The notes beneath the pieces are model-generated. The model searched no databases. It was not told the origin of the DNA and was given only the letters and a program-made list of their open reading frames with translations. Below, piece after piece: positions 17,892 through 27,577 of a DNA stretch of 49,250 bases. The stretch's first letter is position 1. Each line of letters begins with the position of its first letter. This DNA comes from CAZBLP01 sp964492825 (GTDB lineage Bacteria; DYJV01): assembly GCA_964492825.1 (NCBI GenBank), contig CAZBLP010000007.1, positions 1 through 49,250 on the forward strand. The letters are read 5' to 3'. The position numbers and the translations under genes were made by a program.

Positions 17892-18296
17892 ATGGGGGCT
17901 CTGAAACGTATAAACGGAATAATAATAGAAAAAAACAAATATATCAGAACCGCTATTGAGGATATTTTAACAAATTGTGAAGAAATAAAAATTAACATTA
18001 TTAGCTGTCTCTCGGAACTCAACTTGTCAAATATTTTCACTGAGTTGGAAAATGCGGATTTTCTGCTTATAAATATAAACATCCCTTTTTTAACAGAAAA
18101 TTTTATTGGATTTGTTAAAAATCTTAATGAAAATATAAAGATAATTCTCTATTCTTTTGAAGATTATCACGACATCAATCTGTCTGATATTGCAGATAAA
18201 ATCATTGAGCAGGAGTCCATTTACGAAAATCTAATACCTGCTATAAAAGAAATTATTCAATATAAAAATCATAGGAGGCAAAATGAAATTAATTAA
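17892..18296 (+). CDS. Degenerate receiver-domain protein lacking the phospho-acceptor Asp
   Basis: The 134-residue soluble protein aligns by eye with the preceding regulator's receiver domain: ADFLLININIP matches PDIIIMDVSMP, placing N61 (codon AAT, checked) where the phosphorylated Asp should be. The acidic pair is reduced to one acid (IIEKN for AED), and Gln takes the place of the conserved Lys. There is no output domain. It may bind partner proteins independently of phosphorylation. The last 14 bases overlap the next gene, so translation is probably coupled to the secreted proteins. The receiver relationship is inferred from this hand alignment. Confidence 0.65.
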   Translation: MGALKRINGIIIEKNKYIRTAIEDILTNCEEIKINIISCLSELNLSNIFTELENADFLLININIPFLTENFIGFVKNLNENIKIILYSFEDYHDINLSDIADKIIEQESIYENLIPAIKEIIQYKNHRRQNEIN

Positions 18297-21141
18297 TTTC
18301 AAAATGAAAATTTTTATATTTTTTTTGTTTTTTATTCATACCTCTTTATTGTTTTCCGGAGCTGTTTTTCAGGGGGAAGGGACAGCTGACAATCCTTTTT
18401 TAATACGTACCGGCAATGATTTGAAAAAATTATCCGACAATTCTTCATACTGGAGCAAACATTTCAAGCAAATATCAGACATTAGCATGGACAACATTTC
18501 CGATTTTACTCCCATAGGCAATTCAACAATTTCCTTTAGAGGAACTTACAACGGAGATAACCACTCTGTTTCAGGACTGACAATAAACCTTCCAGACAGA
18601 GATTTTGTAGGTTTATTCGGTTATATAGACAATGCCACCATTAAAAATATCGGAATAACAGGAGATAATATAACAGGCAAAAATTACGTTGGAGCAATTG
18701 CAGGCTTTGCAAAGAATTCATTAATCTCTTTTGTTTATAATATAGGATATTTATCAGGGGATAACTATATAGGAGGAATTGCAGGCGGTATTTTTGATAA
18801 CACTACAATAACGGAAATCTACAGTGAAACAGAAGTTAAAGGCAAAGAAAATGTAGGTGGTATTGCAGGTATTATAAAGTTCTGCAGTAATATTGAAAAA
18901 ATTTACAATAACAGTACAATTAAAGGTACAGTTAACGTAGGAGGACTAACAGGCAAGAACAGTTATTTCAGTAATATCTTTTACGCTTACAGTACAGGCA
19001 AAATAACAGGAGACAACATTACCGGAGGATTAACAGGTATAAATCAGAAATCCCTTATTTATTACAGTTATTCTTCTTCTGCTGTAAACGGAAACGATTA
19101 TATTGGAGGAATTGTTGGGAAAAATGACAATAGTTCTTATATTGTCTACACTTATTGTTATGGAGAAATAACTGGTAAAAACGCCTCTGAAATAGGCGGA
19201 CTAACAGGTAAAAATTTTGACAATGACACTATTGTAAATTCTTTTTGGGATACTGAAAATACCGGACAAAGTTCCAATGAAGGAGGAACAGGAAAAACTC
19301 CTGATGAAATAAAAGACGATTCAATATTAGACGATATTTTAAATAATTTTGAAAAAAAAGACTTTGACTTTGTAACTGTAAAAGACAACTTTATCCCTGA
19401 TAAAATATGGGAAAACAATGAAAACATAAATTCAGGTTATCCTTTTATTCATTATGTAACCCCCGATAAATTTACTTTTCCGGAAAAAACCGATGTTGAA
19501 ATTGATTCAACTGTGGAATCTGATAACATAACAGTGGAAAACCTCTCTGTTCCTTTGGCAAAAATATCCCTGACCAAAGGAGAATTCAGGGTATTTTACG
19601 ATAACAATTCATTATACAAAGATTGGAGAAACGACAATTCCACTTATGTTAGAAACGGATATAAAATTCAAGTGAGACTTGTTTCTTCAAGCGAATATAA
19701 CAGCAAAACAGAAACAACCCTAACAATTAACCAGACATCTGCTTCTTTTTCAGTTGTAACAAAGTCAAATAGCTCTTCAGGCTCAACCCAATCAAACACT
19801 TCAAATTCATCTGGTGGCAACAAAAATACCGAAGACGAGGATGAAATAGGAATTGACCAATTAAAAGATTCTGATATGGCAACATTTTTTGAAGATAAAA
19901 TAGAATTGGATTTTAACAAACCTGACAGTAACAGCTTAAATCTGTCAATTGATTTGTCAGATTCAAATTTGCCAATTGAGGTAAAAGATTTTAAAATTCC
20001 GGCAAATACAACAATTAAAGGAGGAGAAGTAATTGGAGGAGCTATAGGTAATATTGATCTGGACAATACTCCTCTGGACAAAGCAATGTCAAAATTGCCT
20101 ACTTTAGAATCAGTAAAACTAACGCCTAAAAACGGAGTGATTAAATTGGAAAAAACCGTTTTAAAAGATGTTGATTTCAACGTTCAAAATATTAACGAAA
20201 TAAGTTTCGGAGAAGGTGTTGTTTTTGACAAAGCAACTCTGAATAATCTGGCAAACGAATTTTCAGATTCAATATCGCTTGTGTCTGCCGTGCCGGAAGC
20301 AAAAACAGACACAGGCAAAATAAAATCGGAAAACTTGCCGTCTCCTGACTTTCCTTTAATAGAAGAAAACGGCAATAAAAAAACTCTCACTGATATTATA
20401 AACAATTCTCTGGGGAATAATCTGTTTCAGGTTTCGTCTGAAAACGGGCTTTTAAAAATTTCCTCAGGTGGGATAACATATAAATTCACAATAAAAGATG
20501 TTGCTATTGTGAGTCTCAACAATAATTTCAGTGAAAATGAAAATATATCCATTTTGGCTGACGGCGGCATTGAAATTACAGACATTGAAAACAATCTTAA
20601 AATAAAAGTATATCCTGCACCATACAATATTAACGAACTTGACGAGATATTGAGCTCTGTTGACAACATGGAGTTTGTTTTCAAGAGCAACGGCACAATA
20701 GAGGTAACATGGTTCTCTGAAGATTATGATGCTACCCTCATAAGCTCATTTATTCTTAACGGCAATTACACTGAAACAGAGAAAAAGGGAAGTTCTGAAT
20801 TGGAGGTCATAGATGAAAACATTGTAAAAATCCTCTACAAAGATGGTATTGAGGAAACTCTTGCTCCAGGCTTTATAGGTATGGAATCTTTATCTTCTTT
20901 TTTAAATGGCCTTAAAGAAGAAAACAGTATCTCCTCATGGAGCTTAAACAGAAAAACAGGAGAGCTCCAGATTTCATACAATGATAAAATTCTAAAAATA
21001 ATTCCTGAAATATACGGTATTCAAACCAATAAAACTGAAAATAATGAAACCAGTATCAAAATAGAAAAATTTCAAGACAAATATGTTTTAATTACACCTG
21101 AAAGTATACAAATTGTAAATATAATTCAACCGGAGGAATAA
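18283..21141 (+). CDS. Large secreted protein with GLUG repeats and an Ig-like domain
   Basis: This 952-residue exported protein has a signal peptide (about residues 8-26). Residues about 100-330 carry at least seven GLUG-type repeats with recurring GGLTG, GGIAG and GGIVG cores, likely to form a repetitive beta structure. A segment about 395-485 (TFPEKTDVEIDSTVESDNITV...) resembles a bacterial Ig-like domain found in surface proteins. A Ser/Asn/Gly linker with an acidic TEDEDE stretch (about 490-520) leads to a 430-residue C-terminal part with no family I recognise. AGGAGG is 4 nt before ATG 18283. No membrane anchor or sorting signal is seen. GLUG repeats occur in adhesins and peptidases; no catalytic motif is visible. 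Confidence 0.8.
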   Translation: MKLINFKMKIFIFFLFFIHTSLLFSGAVFQGEGTADNPFLIRTGNDLKKLSDNSSYWSKHFKQISDISMDNISDFTPIGNSTISFRGTYNGDNHSVSGLTINLPDRDFVGLFGYIDNATIKNIGITGDNITGKNYVGAIAGFAKNSLISFVYNIGYLSGDNYIGGIAGGIFDNTTITEIYSETEVKGKENVGGIAGIIKFCSNIEKIYNNSTIKGTVNVGGLTGKNSYFSNIFYAYSTGKITGDNITGGLTGINQKSLIYYSYSSSAVNGNDYIGGIVGKNDNSSYIVYTYCYGEITGKNASEIGGLTGKNFDNDTIVNSFWDTENTGQSSNEGGTGKTPDEIKDDSILDDILNNFEKKDFDFVTVKDNFIPDKIWENNENINSGYPFIHYVTPDKFTFPEKTDVEIDSTVESDNITVENLSVPLAKISLTKGEFRVFYDNNSLYKDWRNDNSTYVRNGYKIQVRLVSSSEYNSKTETTLTINQTSASFSVVTKSNSSSGSTQSNTSNSSGGNKNTEDEDEIGIDQLKDSDMATFFEDKIELDFNKPDSNSLNLSIDLSDSNLPIEVKDFKIPANTTIKGGEVIGGAIGNIDLDNTPLDKAMSKLPTLESVKLTPKNGVIKLEKTVLKDVDFNVQNINEISFGEGVVFDKATLNNLANEFSDSISLVSAVPEAKTDTGKIKSENLPSPDFPLIEENGNKKTLTDIINNSLGNNLFQVSSENGLLKISSGGITYKFTIKDVAIVSLNNNFSENENISILADGGIEITDIENNLKIKVYPAPYNINELDEILSSVDNMEFVFKSNGTIEVTWFSEDYDATLISSFILNGNYTETEKKGSSELEVIDENIVKILYKDGIEETLAPGFIGMESLSSFLNGLKEENSISSWSLNRKTGELQISYNDKILKIIPEIYGIQTNKTENNETSIKIEKFQDKYVLITPESIQIVNIIQPEE

Positions 21142-21143
21142 AT

Positions 21144-24100
21144 ATGAAAAAAACTATACTTTTAGTGCTTTGTTATATTTTATTAATATTCGTTGCCCAA
21201 GTTTCAAAAGCTGATGATTCTATATACCGCAAACTAATAGCACCTGAAAATTTTTCAGAATCATGTTTTTATGATGACGGTCAAACCAATTGTCCAAAGA
21301 ATCAAGAGTGCGGTTACAATGAATTATATAATTGCGATTATGCAGAGGATAAATTTAAGTTTTATTTTTCAGGTAACTATATAATAGTCAGGGAAGATCA
21401 TTATAAAAACAGATATGATAATTCACTTGAAAATTATTATAATTTAAAGATTTTTGACTCAGCTACAGGAGACCTAATAAATACCATTGGTTGGAGAAAG
21501 TTAGTTGAAAACACAAAACTGGAAGAAGAATACGAGAACGATGAAAAAGGACTTGTTAAAAAGTTAAATTACAGCTGTAGATTAAAGTTTTACGGTAATT
21601 TTTTGTTATTATGGGAACATGACGGACGTTTTCTCAAATTAATGAATCTCACAGATTCTTCCACAATCTTTTATACAGAGTTTGAGAATAGCGATGAAGA
21701 AGGCTTTATAAAATCCATTACACTTAATAATGAGAAAATCGTTTTAATACACAAATCTAATACTTCACACAGAGCATTATCATATTATGACATTGCAAAT
21801 GGCAAATTTTATCTGCACTACTTAACCTGGGAAAAAGATTGTGAAGACTCCGGCTTGTATATTGATTTTGAAACAACTTGCGGAGAAAATGAATATGATA
21901 CTTCAACTGGTTATTACACCGCTATAGTAACTGCTTATAAAGATTATGTTTTATTGTCTTATGGAGGTTCTCTTTCAAATAATAATAAGCCTACAAAATT
22001 ATTATGGATTAATTTGGAAGATAAGAAATTTGTTGAAATTACTGATTTATATGAGAAAACCAAAAACTATCTAAATTCTAATTTTAGACTTGCAAATGAT
22101 TATTATCTTAAAAAGGGATTCTTATCCACTAATGGCAATATTATTTTTCTTGCATATGCTTATGATACTCCTTGGTTTATTCTCCATATATTAAAATATA
22201 ATCCGCTTGATGATAGCTTTAATGACCTCTATACAAAATCGAAAAGCGATTTTGATAAAGACGAAAATGCACCCATAAATCATATTAAATATGTTGATTT
22301 TAACAACGGTTACATTTACTTTGTTGAGAACATAGGGGACAGTGTGAAAAAATACAACTTATTAAAAAAAATCATAAAATATGTTAATGGAAAGTGTAAG
22401 TCAGAGGCAGAAAATGTTACCTTTGATGTGTGGACATTATCAGGCTCACCCTATTTAAGAGTTAATAATAAAAATTACCCTCAAAACGACTCAGACACAG
22501 GGCTTTTATACTATAACATTCTGAAAATCAGTGAAAACGGCGGAGATGTTATACCAATAACAAACGATTTTCCATATTATGTAAATGCAACATCTCATTT
22601 TGACGAATCTGGAGAAGATTTTTCAGTTAAAAAAAATACTATATTCTTACGGGCATACTATTACAGAGATGGGACTATAAATGTAAGTAGCAACCCTAAA
22701 TATAACGTATCATGTCAATGCGATGGCTGTTACAACAAAATCATAGAAAGAGAAGATAAAGAAAATTCATGGGATGGCAAACTGTTTATTACCATAGGCA
22801 ATGCGGACAAACTGGAAAATTATGCAGATGTTCTAACTGTAAAACCTGTTGTACCTGCCAAAAGAGATGAAAGCTCAGTGTTTAAAGAAGGTACTTTTTT
22901 TTACAGAACTTATAAAATTACGGATCAGGACGATAATCCAGCCCAGGGAGCAAAAGTAACATCAGCTACTAACTATGAATCAACAGCAGATGACAACGGG
23001 ATTGTAAATGTAAAAAATAAATACGATCTTGATGCAGGTGAGTATGACAACAAAACAATTGGCAATATAATTAGTTCCATTGTGTATAACGGCAAAGAAT
23101 ATGTCTACAATTATTCTCCTGATTCACATTTTAAATTCGTAGTAAAAGATGCGCAATATTCTGAAAAAAAGATAGAAATAGAAATAGGCGGCAAAGTTAA
23201 CATGGGAATAGGCGCTGCAAAATTCGGCACAATCAAAGCTGCAACAGTTGACGTGGAAGCTAAAAAAGCAACTGGTATATATTTTAATCAAATAAAAGAT
23301 AACGAAGATTACTATCTTGAAATGGGCAGACATATAAAAGAGGGAGTAGGTGCAAACGCAGTCCTTGCAGAAGCAAAATTATACGGTGAAGCACAAGGCA
23401 CTGTAAGTGCGGGAATAAGCCTAAGCGGTGTAGGCAGCCAAATTTATGTTGTCCCTGATCCTTTTGCAGATGCAAACACAGAGTCTCGAGAAGTATTAAC
23501 AGCTTTTTTGTGGGATACGCTTGTGAAGAATCAGACTCTATATTTCCCGGGAGCAGGGCCTATAATAGACTGGATATGGGATCATATTTTGCCGGAATCG
23601 TTAAATAATCATCTTACAGACAAATCTGCCGGGTTAGAGTTTGAAGGAAGTGTGGAATCAGGAGTAGAGTTACCTTCTCTTGAGCTTGACGGAGAAGATT
23701 CTGCAATTACCGAATTATCAGCTGCTAATTTAAACAATTTAGGAATAGAGATGCCTTCAATAGGCGGAGGTTTTTTAATAGGCGCATATCTACACAGATA
23801 CAGTGATGATACGGAAAGATTTGGCATAGAATTCGGATTGACAACGGAATTAAGCATTGACACAGGCATATTTGACGGAATTTATGCTTTTTCGGGACTT
23901 CCGGAGTTGCCACCTGGAAGCAAAACCAATTTCGGTGTTACAACCACTTTTGACCCTAATTATAATTTACAAAAATTTTATCTTAATTATTCTTCCGAAT
24001 CTGAAGAAGGAGACAATATAGTTGTAAAGGAAAGCGAATTAAGCCTCAATGCCGACAAACTCATTGAAAACATCAGTGCAATGCCGAAAAATATAGAAAG

Positions 24101-25727
24101 ATTGGCAAAAAGGGAAAATCTTTCAGATTTATCATGGGATACAAAAAAAATAAAAAATTTTTTCAAAGATATTATTACTGAACTTGGAAAAGATGTGTCA
24201 GGAGAATTTGTTACTTACAAGGATACAGTATCAGACACATCTTATGAATTTGAAATAGGTTTGGGTTTAGGACTTAATTTTGGAATAGGAGCACATTTTA
24301 ATTATCTTGAGCATGAGAGAAAACTTGAGAAACGATATAAAATAGACTCACTTTCACAAGGTATGGCAATAGTAGAAGATCAGACCAATATTAACACAAC
24401 TTATCCTGACAAGACTCTCGGAGATATTTTGAAACTGACTCTTGATTATTTAAAAGACAAAGTTGCAGATCTGTACAATAAAGTGAAAAAAGTTGTGCAG
24501 GAAGGTGTTGATACTGTAATTACATCAGGCAAAGCTGTTTTGAGGTTTGGTGCTGATAAATTAGAAGCAGGATATAATGCGTTTTTAACAACTTTTACAC
24601 CTTGGTCATCTGAAAAATCAAAAAGAAATAGATTTTCCAAAATTCCAAAATCAACTCTTTCAGCATTAATATCTTTTGCCGCTCTTAATGACAACAACTC
24701 CGGCAGTGTGGGAGAAGCAGGACTTGTAAATATTTACGATAGCAATGAAGAACTTGTTGATTCTTTTGCATCTGGAGAGATAACATTCAATTATGATTCA
24801 GACGATTTATCAAATGCAGGTTTGACAGAAGCAGACGAAATATATTTTTTCATATGGAAATTCAGAAGTATTGACCATAAATTTGTAAAAGTAGGCGGTG
24901 AACTTGATGCAGCAAACAATAAAGTATCTTATGACAATGTTACTACAAACGGAATTTACGGAATAGGATATGACAGGACAAAGCCTGAAGTAAAATATAA
25001 AAATTTAAACGACAAGGACGAATTACTTGACAATTATCTTTATGCAACAATAAAAGATGATTTTTCTGGAATTGACAACAAAACTCTTACTGTAAAAATA
25101 GATAATAACACTGTATTAAACGGAGACAACGCCAGCAAATACTATGATATTTCAACAGGAAAGCTGTTAATTCCGGATGTGACAAAAGGGGAACATAAAA
25201 TAGAAATATCTGTTTACGATACAGCCGGCAATTTGTACAGTGATGAAAAAAATATTGAAAAGAAATATGACAATATGTCAGATTATGATGGAGACAATGT
25301 ACCTAATTATAAAGACGGTTACCCTTATGACCCCAACAAATCAGAACTTGACTCAGTTGTAAATCTTGCTCCAGACGAACCTCAAAGTGCCGTTGATGCG
25401 GACAATGCAAGTGTTGACCAACCAGAGCCTTTGCAAAACATTATAACAGTATCTTCCGAAAATACCGGCAAAATTAAACCGCAAATGCAAATTCCTTCGT
25501 CAGATGTAGGCAAAGATGCCTCTCTTGCAATATGTATAATTTACAACAAACAGGTTTATTGGTGGATGTCGTATGCAACTCTTGAATCCACTCAAACATT
25601 TTCAAATATAACAGATGAATTTGATATGAGCAACCTGTCAGGCATGGAGTTCGATGTTTATTACGGATACTTTTTACCTGAGACAAATTCTGTGAAATAT
25701 AATACTTATCATGTAAAAATAGAATAG
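21144..25727 (+). CDS. Giant secreted protein of unknown function (1527 residues)
   Basis: A signal peptide ends near residue 23 (VSKADD). About residues 60-560 alternate short aromatic and acidic beta-strand segments and contain several Cys; they may form a propeller-like domain. Near 590-640 a segment NPAQGAKVTSATNYESTADDNGIV looks like a carboxypeptidase-regulatory/Ig-like fold. Two glycine-rich amphipathic stretches (about 870-915 and 1033-1060) have beta-strand character. An Ig-like region (about 1275-1365) is followed by a Ca-binding type-3-like motif DYDGDNVPNYKDGYPYDPN (about 1380-1398) and a C-terminal domain from about 1440. The ATG lies 2 bp after the preceding stop, with the CGGAGGAA site inside that gene, so the two are coupled. 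No enzyme family is recognised. Confidence 0.8.
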   Translation: MKKTILLVLCYILLIFVAQVSKADDSIYRKLIAPENFSESCFYDDGQTNCPKNQECGYNELYNCDYAEDKFKFYFSGNYIIVREDHYKNRYDNSLENYYNLKIFDSATGDLINTIGWRKLVENTKLEEEYENDEKGLVKKLNYSCRLKFYGNFLLLWEHDGRFLKLMNLTDSSTIFYTEFENSDEEGFIKSITLNNEKIVLIHKSNTSHRALSYYDIANGKFYLHYLTWEKDCEDSGLYIDFETTCGENEYDTSTGYYTAIVTAYKDYVLLSYGGSLSNNNKPTKLLWINLEDKKFVEITDLYEKTKNYLNSNFRLANDYYLKKGFLSTNGNIIFLAYAYDTPWFILHILKYNPLDDSFNDLYTKSKSDFDKDENAPINHIKYVDFNNGYIYFVENIGDSVKKYNLLKKIIKYVNGKCKSEAENVTFDVWTLSGSPYLRVNNKNYPQNDSDTGLLYYNILKISENGGDVIPITNDFPYYVNATSHFDESGEDFSVKKNTIFLRAYYYRDGTINVSSNPKYNVSCQCDGCYNKIIEREDKENSWDGKLFITIGNADKLENYADVLTVKPVVPAKRDESSVFKEGTFFYRTYKITDQDDNPAQGAKVTSATNYESTADDNGIVNVKNKYDLDAGEYDNKTIGNIISSIVYNGKEYVYNYSPDSHFKFVVKDAQYSEKKIEIEIGGKVNMGIGAAKFGTIKAATVDVEAKKATGIYFNQIKDNEDYYLEMGRHIKEGVGANAVLAEAKLYGEAQGTVSAGISLSGVGSQIYVVPDPFADANTESREVLTAFLWDTLVKNQTLYFPGAGPIIDWIWDHILPESLNNHLTDKSAGLEFEGSVESGVELPSLELDGEDSAITELSAANLNNLGIEMPSIGGGFLIGAYLHRYSDDTERFGIEFGLTTELSIDTGIFDGIYAFSGLPELPPGSKTNFGVTTTFDPNYNLQKFYLNYSSESEEGDNIVVKESELSLNADKLIENISAMPKNIERLAKRENLSDLSWDTKKIKNFFKDIITELGKDVSGEFVTYKDTVSDTSYEFEIGLGLGLNFGIGAHFNYLEHERKLEKRYKIDSLSQGMAIVEDQTNINTTYPDKTLGDILKLTLDYLKDKVADLYNKVKKVVQEGVDTVITSGKAVLRFGADKLEAGYNAFLTTFTPWSSEKSKRNRFSKIPKSTLSALISFAALNDNNSGSVGEAGLVNIYDSNEELVDSFASGEITFNYDSDDLSNAGLTEADEIYFFIWKFRSIDHKFVKVGGELDAANNKVSYDNVTTNGIYGIGYDRTKPEVKYKNLNDKDELLDNYLYATIKDDFSGIDNKTLTVKIDNNTVLNGDNASKYYDISTGKLLIPDVTKGEHKIEISVYDTAGNLYSDEKNIEKKYDNMSDYDGDNVPNYKDGYPYDPNKSELDSVVNLAPDEPQSAVDADNASVDQPEPLQNIITVSSENTGKIKPQMQIPSSDVGKDASLAICIIYNKQVYWWMSYATLESTQTFSNITDEFDMSNLSGMEFDVYYGYFLPETNSVKYNTYHVKIE

Positions 25728-25804
25728 TTATAATCTAAAAATTCTGATTTTTTTTAATTACATATCTTGCTGACAGATTAATTTCAGAAAAATCACAAAT
25801 ATTA

Positions 25805-25833
25805 TTGACATACACATCCATTTGGTTTAAAAT
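25805..25833 (+). promoter_or_regulatory. Strong promoter of the DUF2148-alaC-nudix-uvrC operon
   Basis: TTGACA (25805-25810), a 17-bp spacer and TAAAAT (25828-25833). The predicted start of transcription is near 25840, with the CGGAGG ribosome binding site at 25851 and ATG at 25867. An 11-of-12 match to consensus with ideal spacing. Confidence 0.75.
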
Positions 25834-25866
25834 TTTAATAATTACTTTTTCGGAGGAATTTATATT

Positions 25867-26397
25867 ATGATATATTTCTCAAATGATATTGAGATTGAAG
25901 GAGTTGTAAATATTGGTAAAATTATGTCAGTTGCGGCAAGAACAGCACCAAAAAGCAAAGGAATAGACAATATTGCTACAGCAATTATTACAGGAGAAGA
26001 TATTGATAAAATAAGAACTCAAATGAAAAACTATGGTGAAAAAAAGGATATTCCTTTTTTTGTGAGAGATTTTAACTGTACGGACAGTATTTATGCAATT
26101 CTACTTGTAGGTGTAAGGAAAAATCCTCTTGGTTTGCCTGACTGTGGATATTGCGGATTTCCTAACTGCAAAAAGTGTACAGAAGCCGGAGCCAACTGTT
26201 TTTTCAACATAGTTGATTTGGGTATAGCAGTATCATCTGCAGTAAATACTGCTTCAGCTCTTAAAGTTGATACACGGATAATGTATTCCATAGGCAGAGC
26301 TGCCAGAGATTTGAAAATATTACCTGAGGAGTATAATATAGTATTGGGAATACCTTTAAGTGCCACAAGTAAAAATCCATTTTTTGACAGAGGATAA
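25867..26397 (+). CDS. DUF2148 ferredoxin-like protein
   Basis: The 176-residue soluble protein carries a cysteine cluster CGYCGFPNCKKCTEAGANC (about residues 93-111) that could hold an iron-sulfur cluster, within a DUF2148-like fold (AARTAPKSKGIDNI near the N-terminus, YSIGRAARDL and GIPLSATSKNPFFDR at the C-terminus). Function is not established for the family; a redox role is inferred from the cysteines. It begins the operon with a strong promoter and a good Shine-Dalgarno sequence. Its stop is 10 bp before the aminotransferase start. Confidence 0.85.
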   Translation: MIYFSNDIEIEGVVNIGKIMSVAARTAPKSKGIDNIATAIITGEDIDKIRTQMKNYGEKKDIPFFVRDFNCTDSIYAILLVGVRKNPLGLPDCGYCGFPNCKKCTEAGANCFFNIVDLGIAVSSAVNTASALKVDTRIMYSIGRAARDLKILPEEYNIVLGIPLSATSKNPFFDRG

Positions 26398-26407
26398 GGA
26401 GGAATTT

Positions 26408-27577
26408 ATGGAAGAATTTGAAAGAATTAAAAGATTACCACCATATGTGTTTGCAATAGTAAATGATTTAAAAATGAAATTAAGAAGAGAAGGTGAAGAT
26501 ATAATTGACCTTGGAATGGGTAACCCTGATATACCTACTCCTCAGCATATTGTTGATAAAGTTGCAGAAGCTGTTTACAATCCTCGTAATCACAGGTACT
26601 CAGCATCTAAGGGCATATATAAGCTTAGAACAGCTATTTGCGACAAATACAAAGAACAGTTCGGTGTAGACCTTGATCCAGAGACAGAAGCAATTGCAAC
26701 TATTGGAGTAAAAGAGGGATACTCCCATCTTGTCCTTGCTATTACCAATTCTGGCACAAGCGCTATTGTTCCAAATCCATGCTATCCCATTCATTCTTAC
26801 GCCATTATTATTGCAGGGGGGGATGTTAGAAGCGTACCTTTTGAAGAAGGAAGGGATTTTATAGAAGAAATTGAAAAAGTTGTTAAAAATTCCTGGCCAA
26901 TCCCGGGATATATAGTGTTATCATTTCCGCATAATCCTACAACATTATGCGTTGATATTGAATTTTTTGAAAAAATAGTTGATTTCGCCAAAGAGAACAA
27001 CATGTTTATTATACATGATCTTGCCTATGCTGATATAGCTTTTGACGGATATAAACCACCAAGCATACTTCAGGTAAAAGGAGCCAAAGACTGTTGCGTT
27101 GAATTTTATTCCATGTCAAAAACTTACAGCATGGCTGGCTGGAGATTGGGTTTTGCACTTGGCAATAAAAAACTTATACATGCACTTACAAGAATAAAAA
27201 GTTATTTGGATTATGGAGTTTTTCAACCTTTACAAATAGCCGCCATTACAGCTTTAAAATCAGATCAAAGTTGTGTTCAGGAAATTAATGAAATTTACAA
27301 AAAAAGAAGAGACAAGCTTGTAGAAGGTTTAAACAAAGTTGGTTGGGAGGTCACCTCTCCAAAAGCCACCATGTTTTTATGGGCAAAAATTCCAGAGCAA
27401 TATATTCATATGGGTTCTCTCGAATTCTCAAAATTTTTAATTAACGAAGCAAAAGTGGCTGTATCACCTGGTATCGGTTTTGGTGAATATGGAGATAAGT
27501 ATGTCAGATTCGCTCTTGTTGAAAATGAAATGAGAATTCAGCAAGCAGTAAGGGGGATTAAAAAAATTTTTAAATGA
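26408..27577 (+). CDS. alaC: AlaC-type alanine aminotransferase
   Basis: A class I/II PLP-dependent aminotransferase; E. coli AlaC makes alanine from pyruvate and glutamate. I choose ATG 26408 (389 residues) because AAGGAGG stands 7 nt before it; an upstream in-frame ATG at 26360 lies inside the previous gene. Very close pattern matches to AlaC are HRYSASKGIYKLR (about 60-72), PNPCYPIHSYA, FPHNPTTLCV, HDLAYADIAFDG and the PLP-lysine motif SMSKTYSMAGWRLGF (about 236-250). Related LL-diaminopimelate aminotransferases share much of this, so substrate is not certain. The stop overlaps the Nudix start (ATGA). Confidence 0.88.
   Translation: MEEFERIKRLPPYVFAIVNDLKMKLRREGEDIIDLGMGNPDIPTPQHIVDKVAEAVYNPRNHRYSASKGIYKLRTAICDKYKEQFGVDLDPETEAIATIGVKEGYSHLVLAITNSGTSAIVPNPCYPIHSYAIIIAGGDVRSVPFEEGRDFIEEIEKVVKNSWPIPGYIVLSFPHNPTTLCVDIEFFEKIVDFAKENNMFIIHDLAYADIAFDGYKPPSILQVKGAKDCCVEFYSMSKTYSMAGWRLGFALGNKKLIHALTRIKSYLDYGVFQPLQIAAITALKSDQSCVQEINEIYKKRRDKLVEGLNKVGWEVTSPKATMFLWAKIPEQYIHMGSLEFSKFLINEAKVAVSPGIGFGEYGDKYVRFALVENEMRIQQAVRGIKKIFK

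Noticed and set aside
19668..20180. A 170-codon minus-strand ORF within the 952-residue protein gene
   Set aside because: It reads antisense inside a longer gene with signal peptide and repeats; Ser/Leu-rich shadow translation with no domain.
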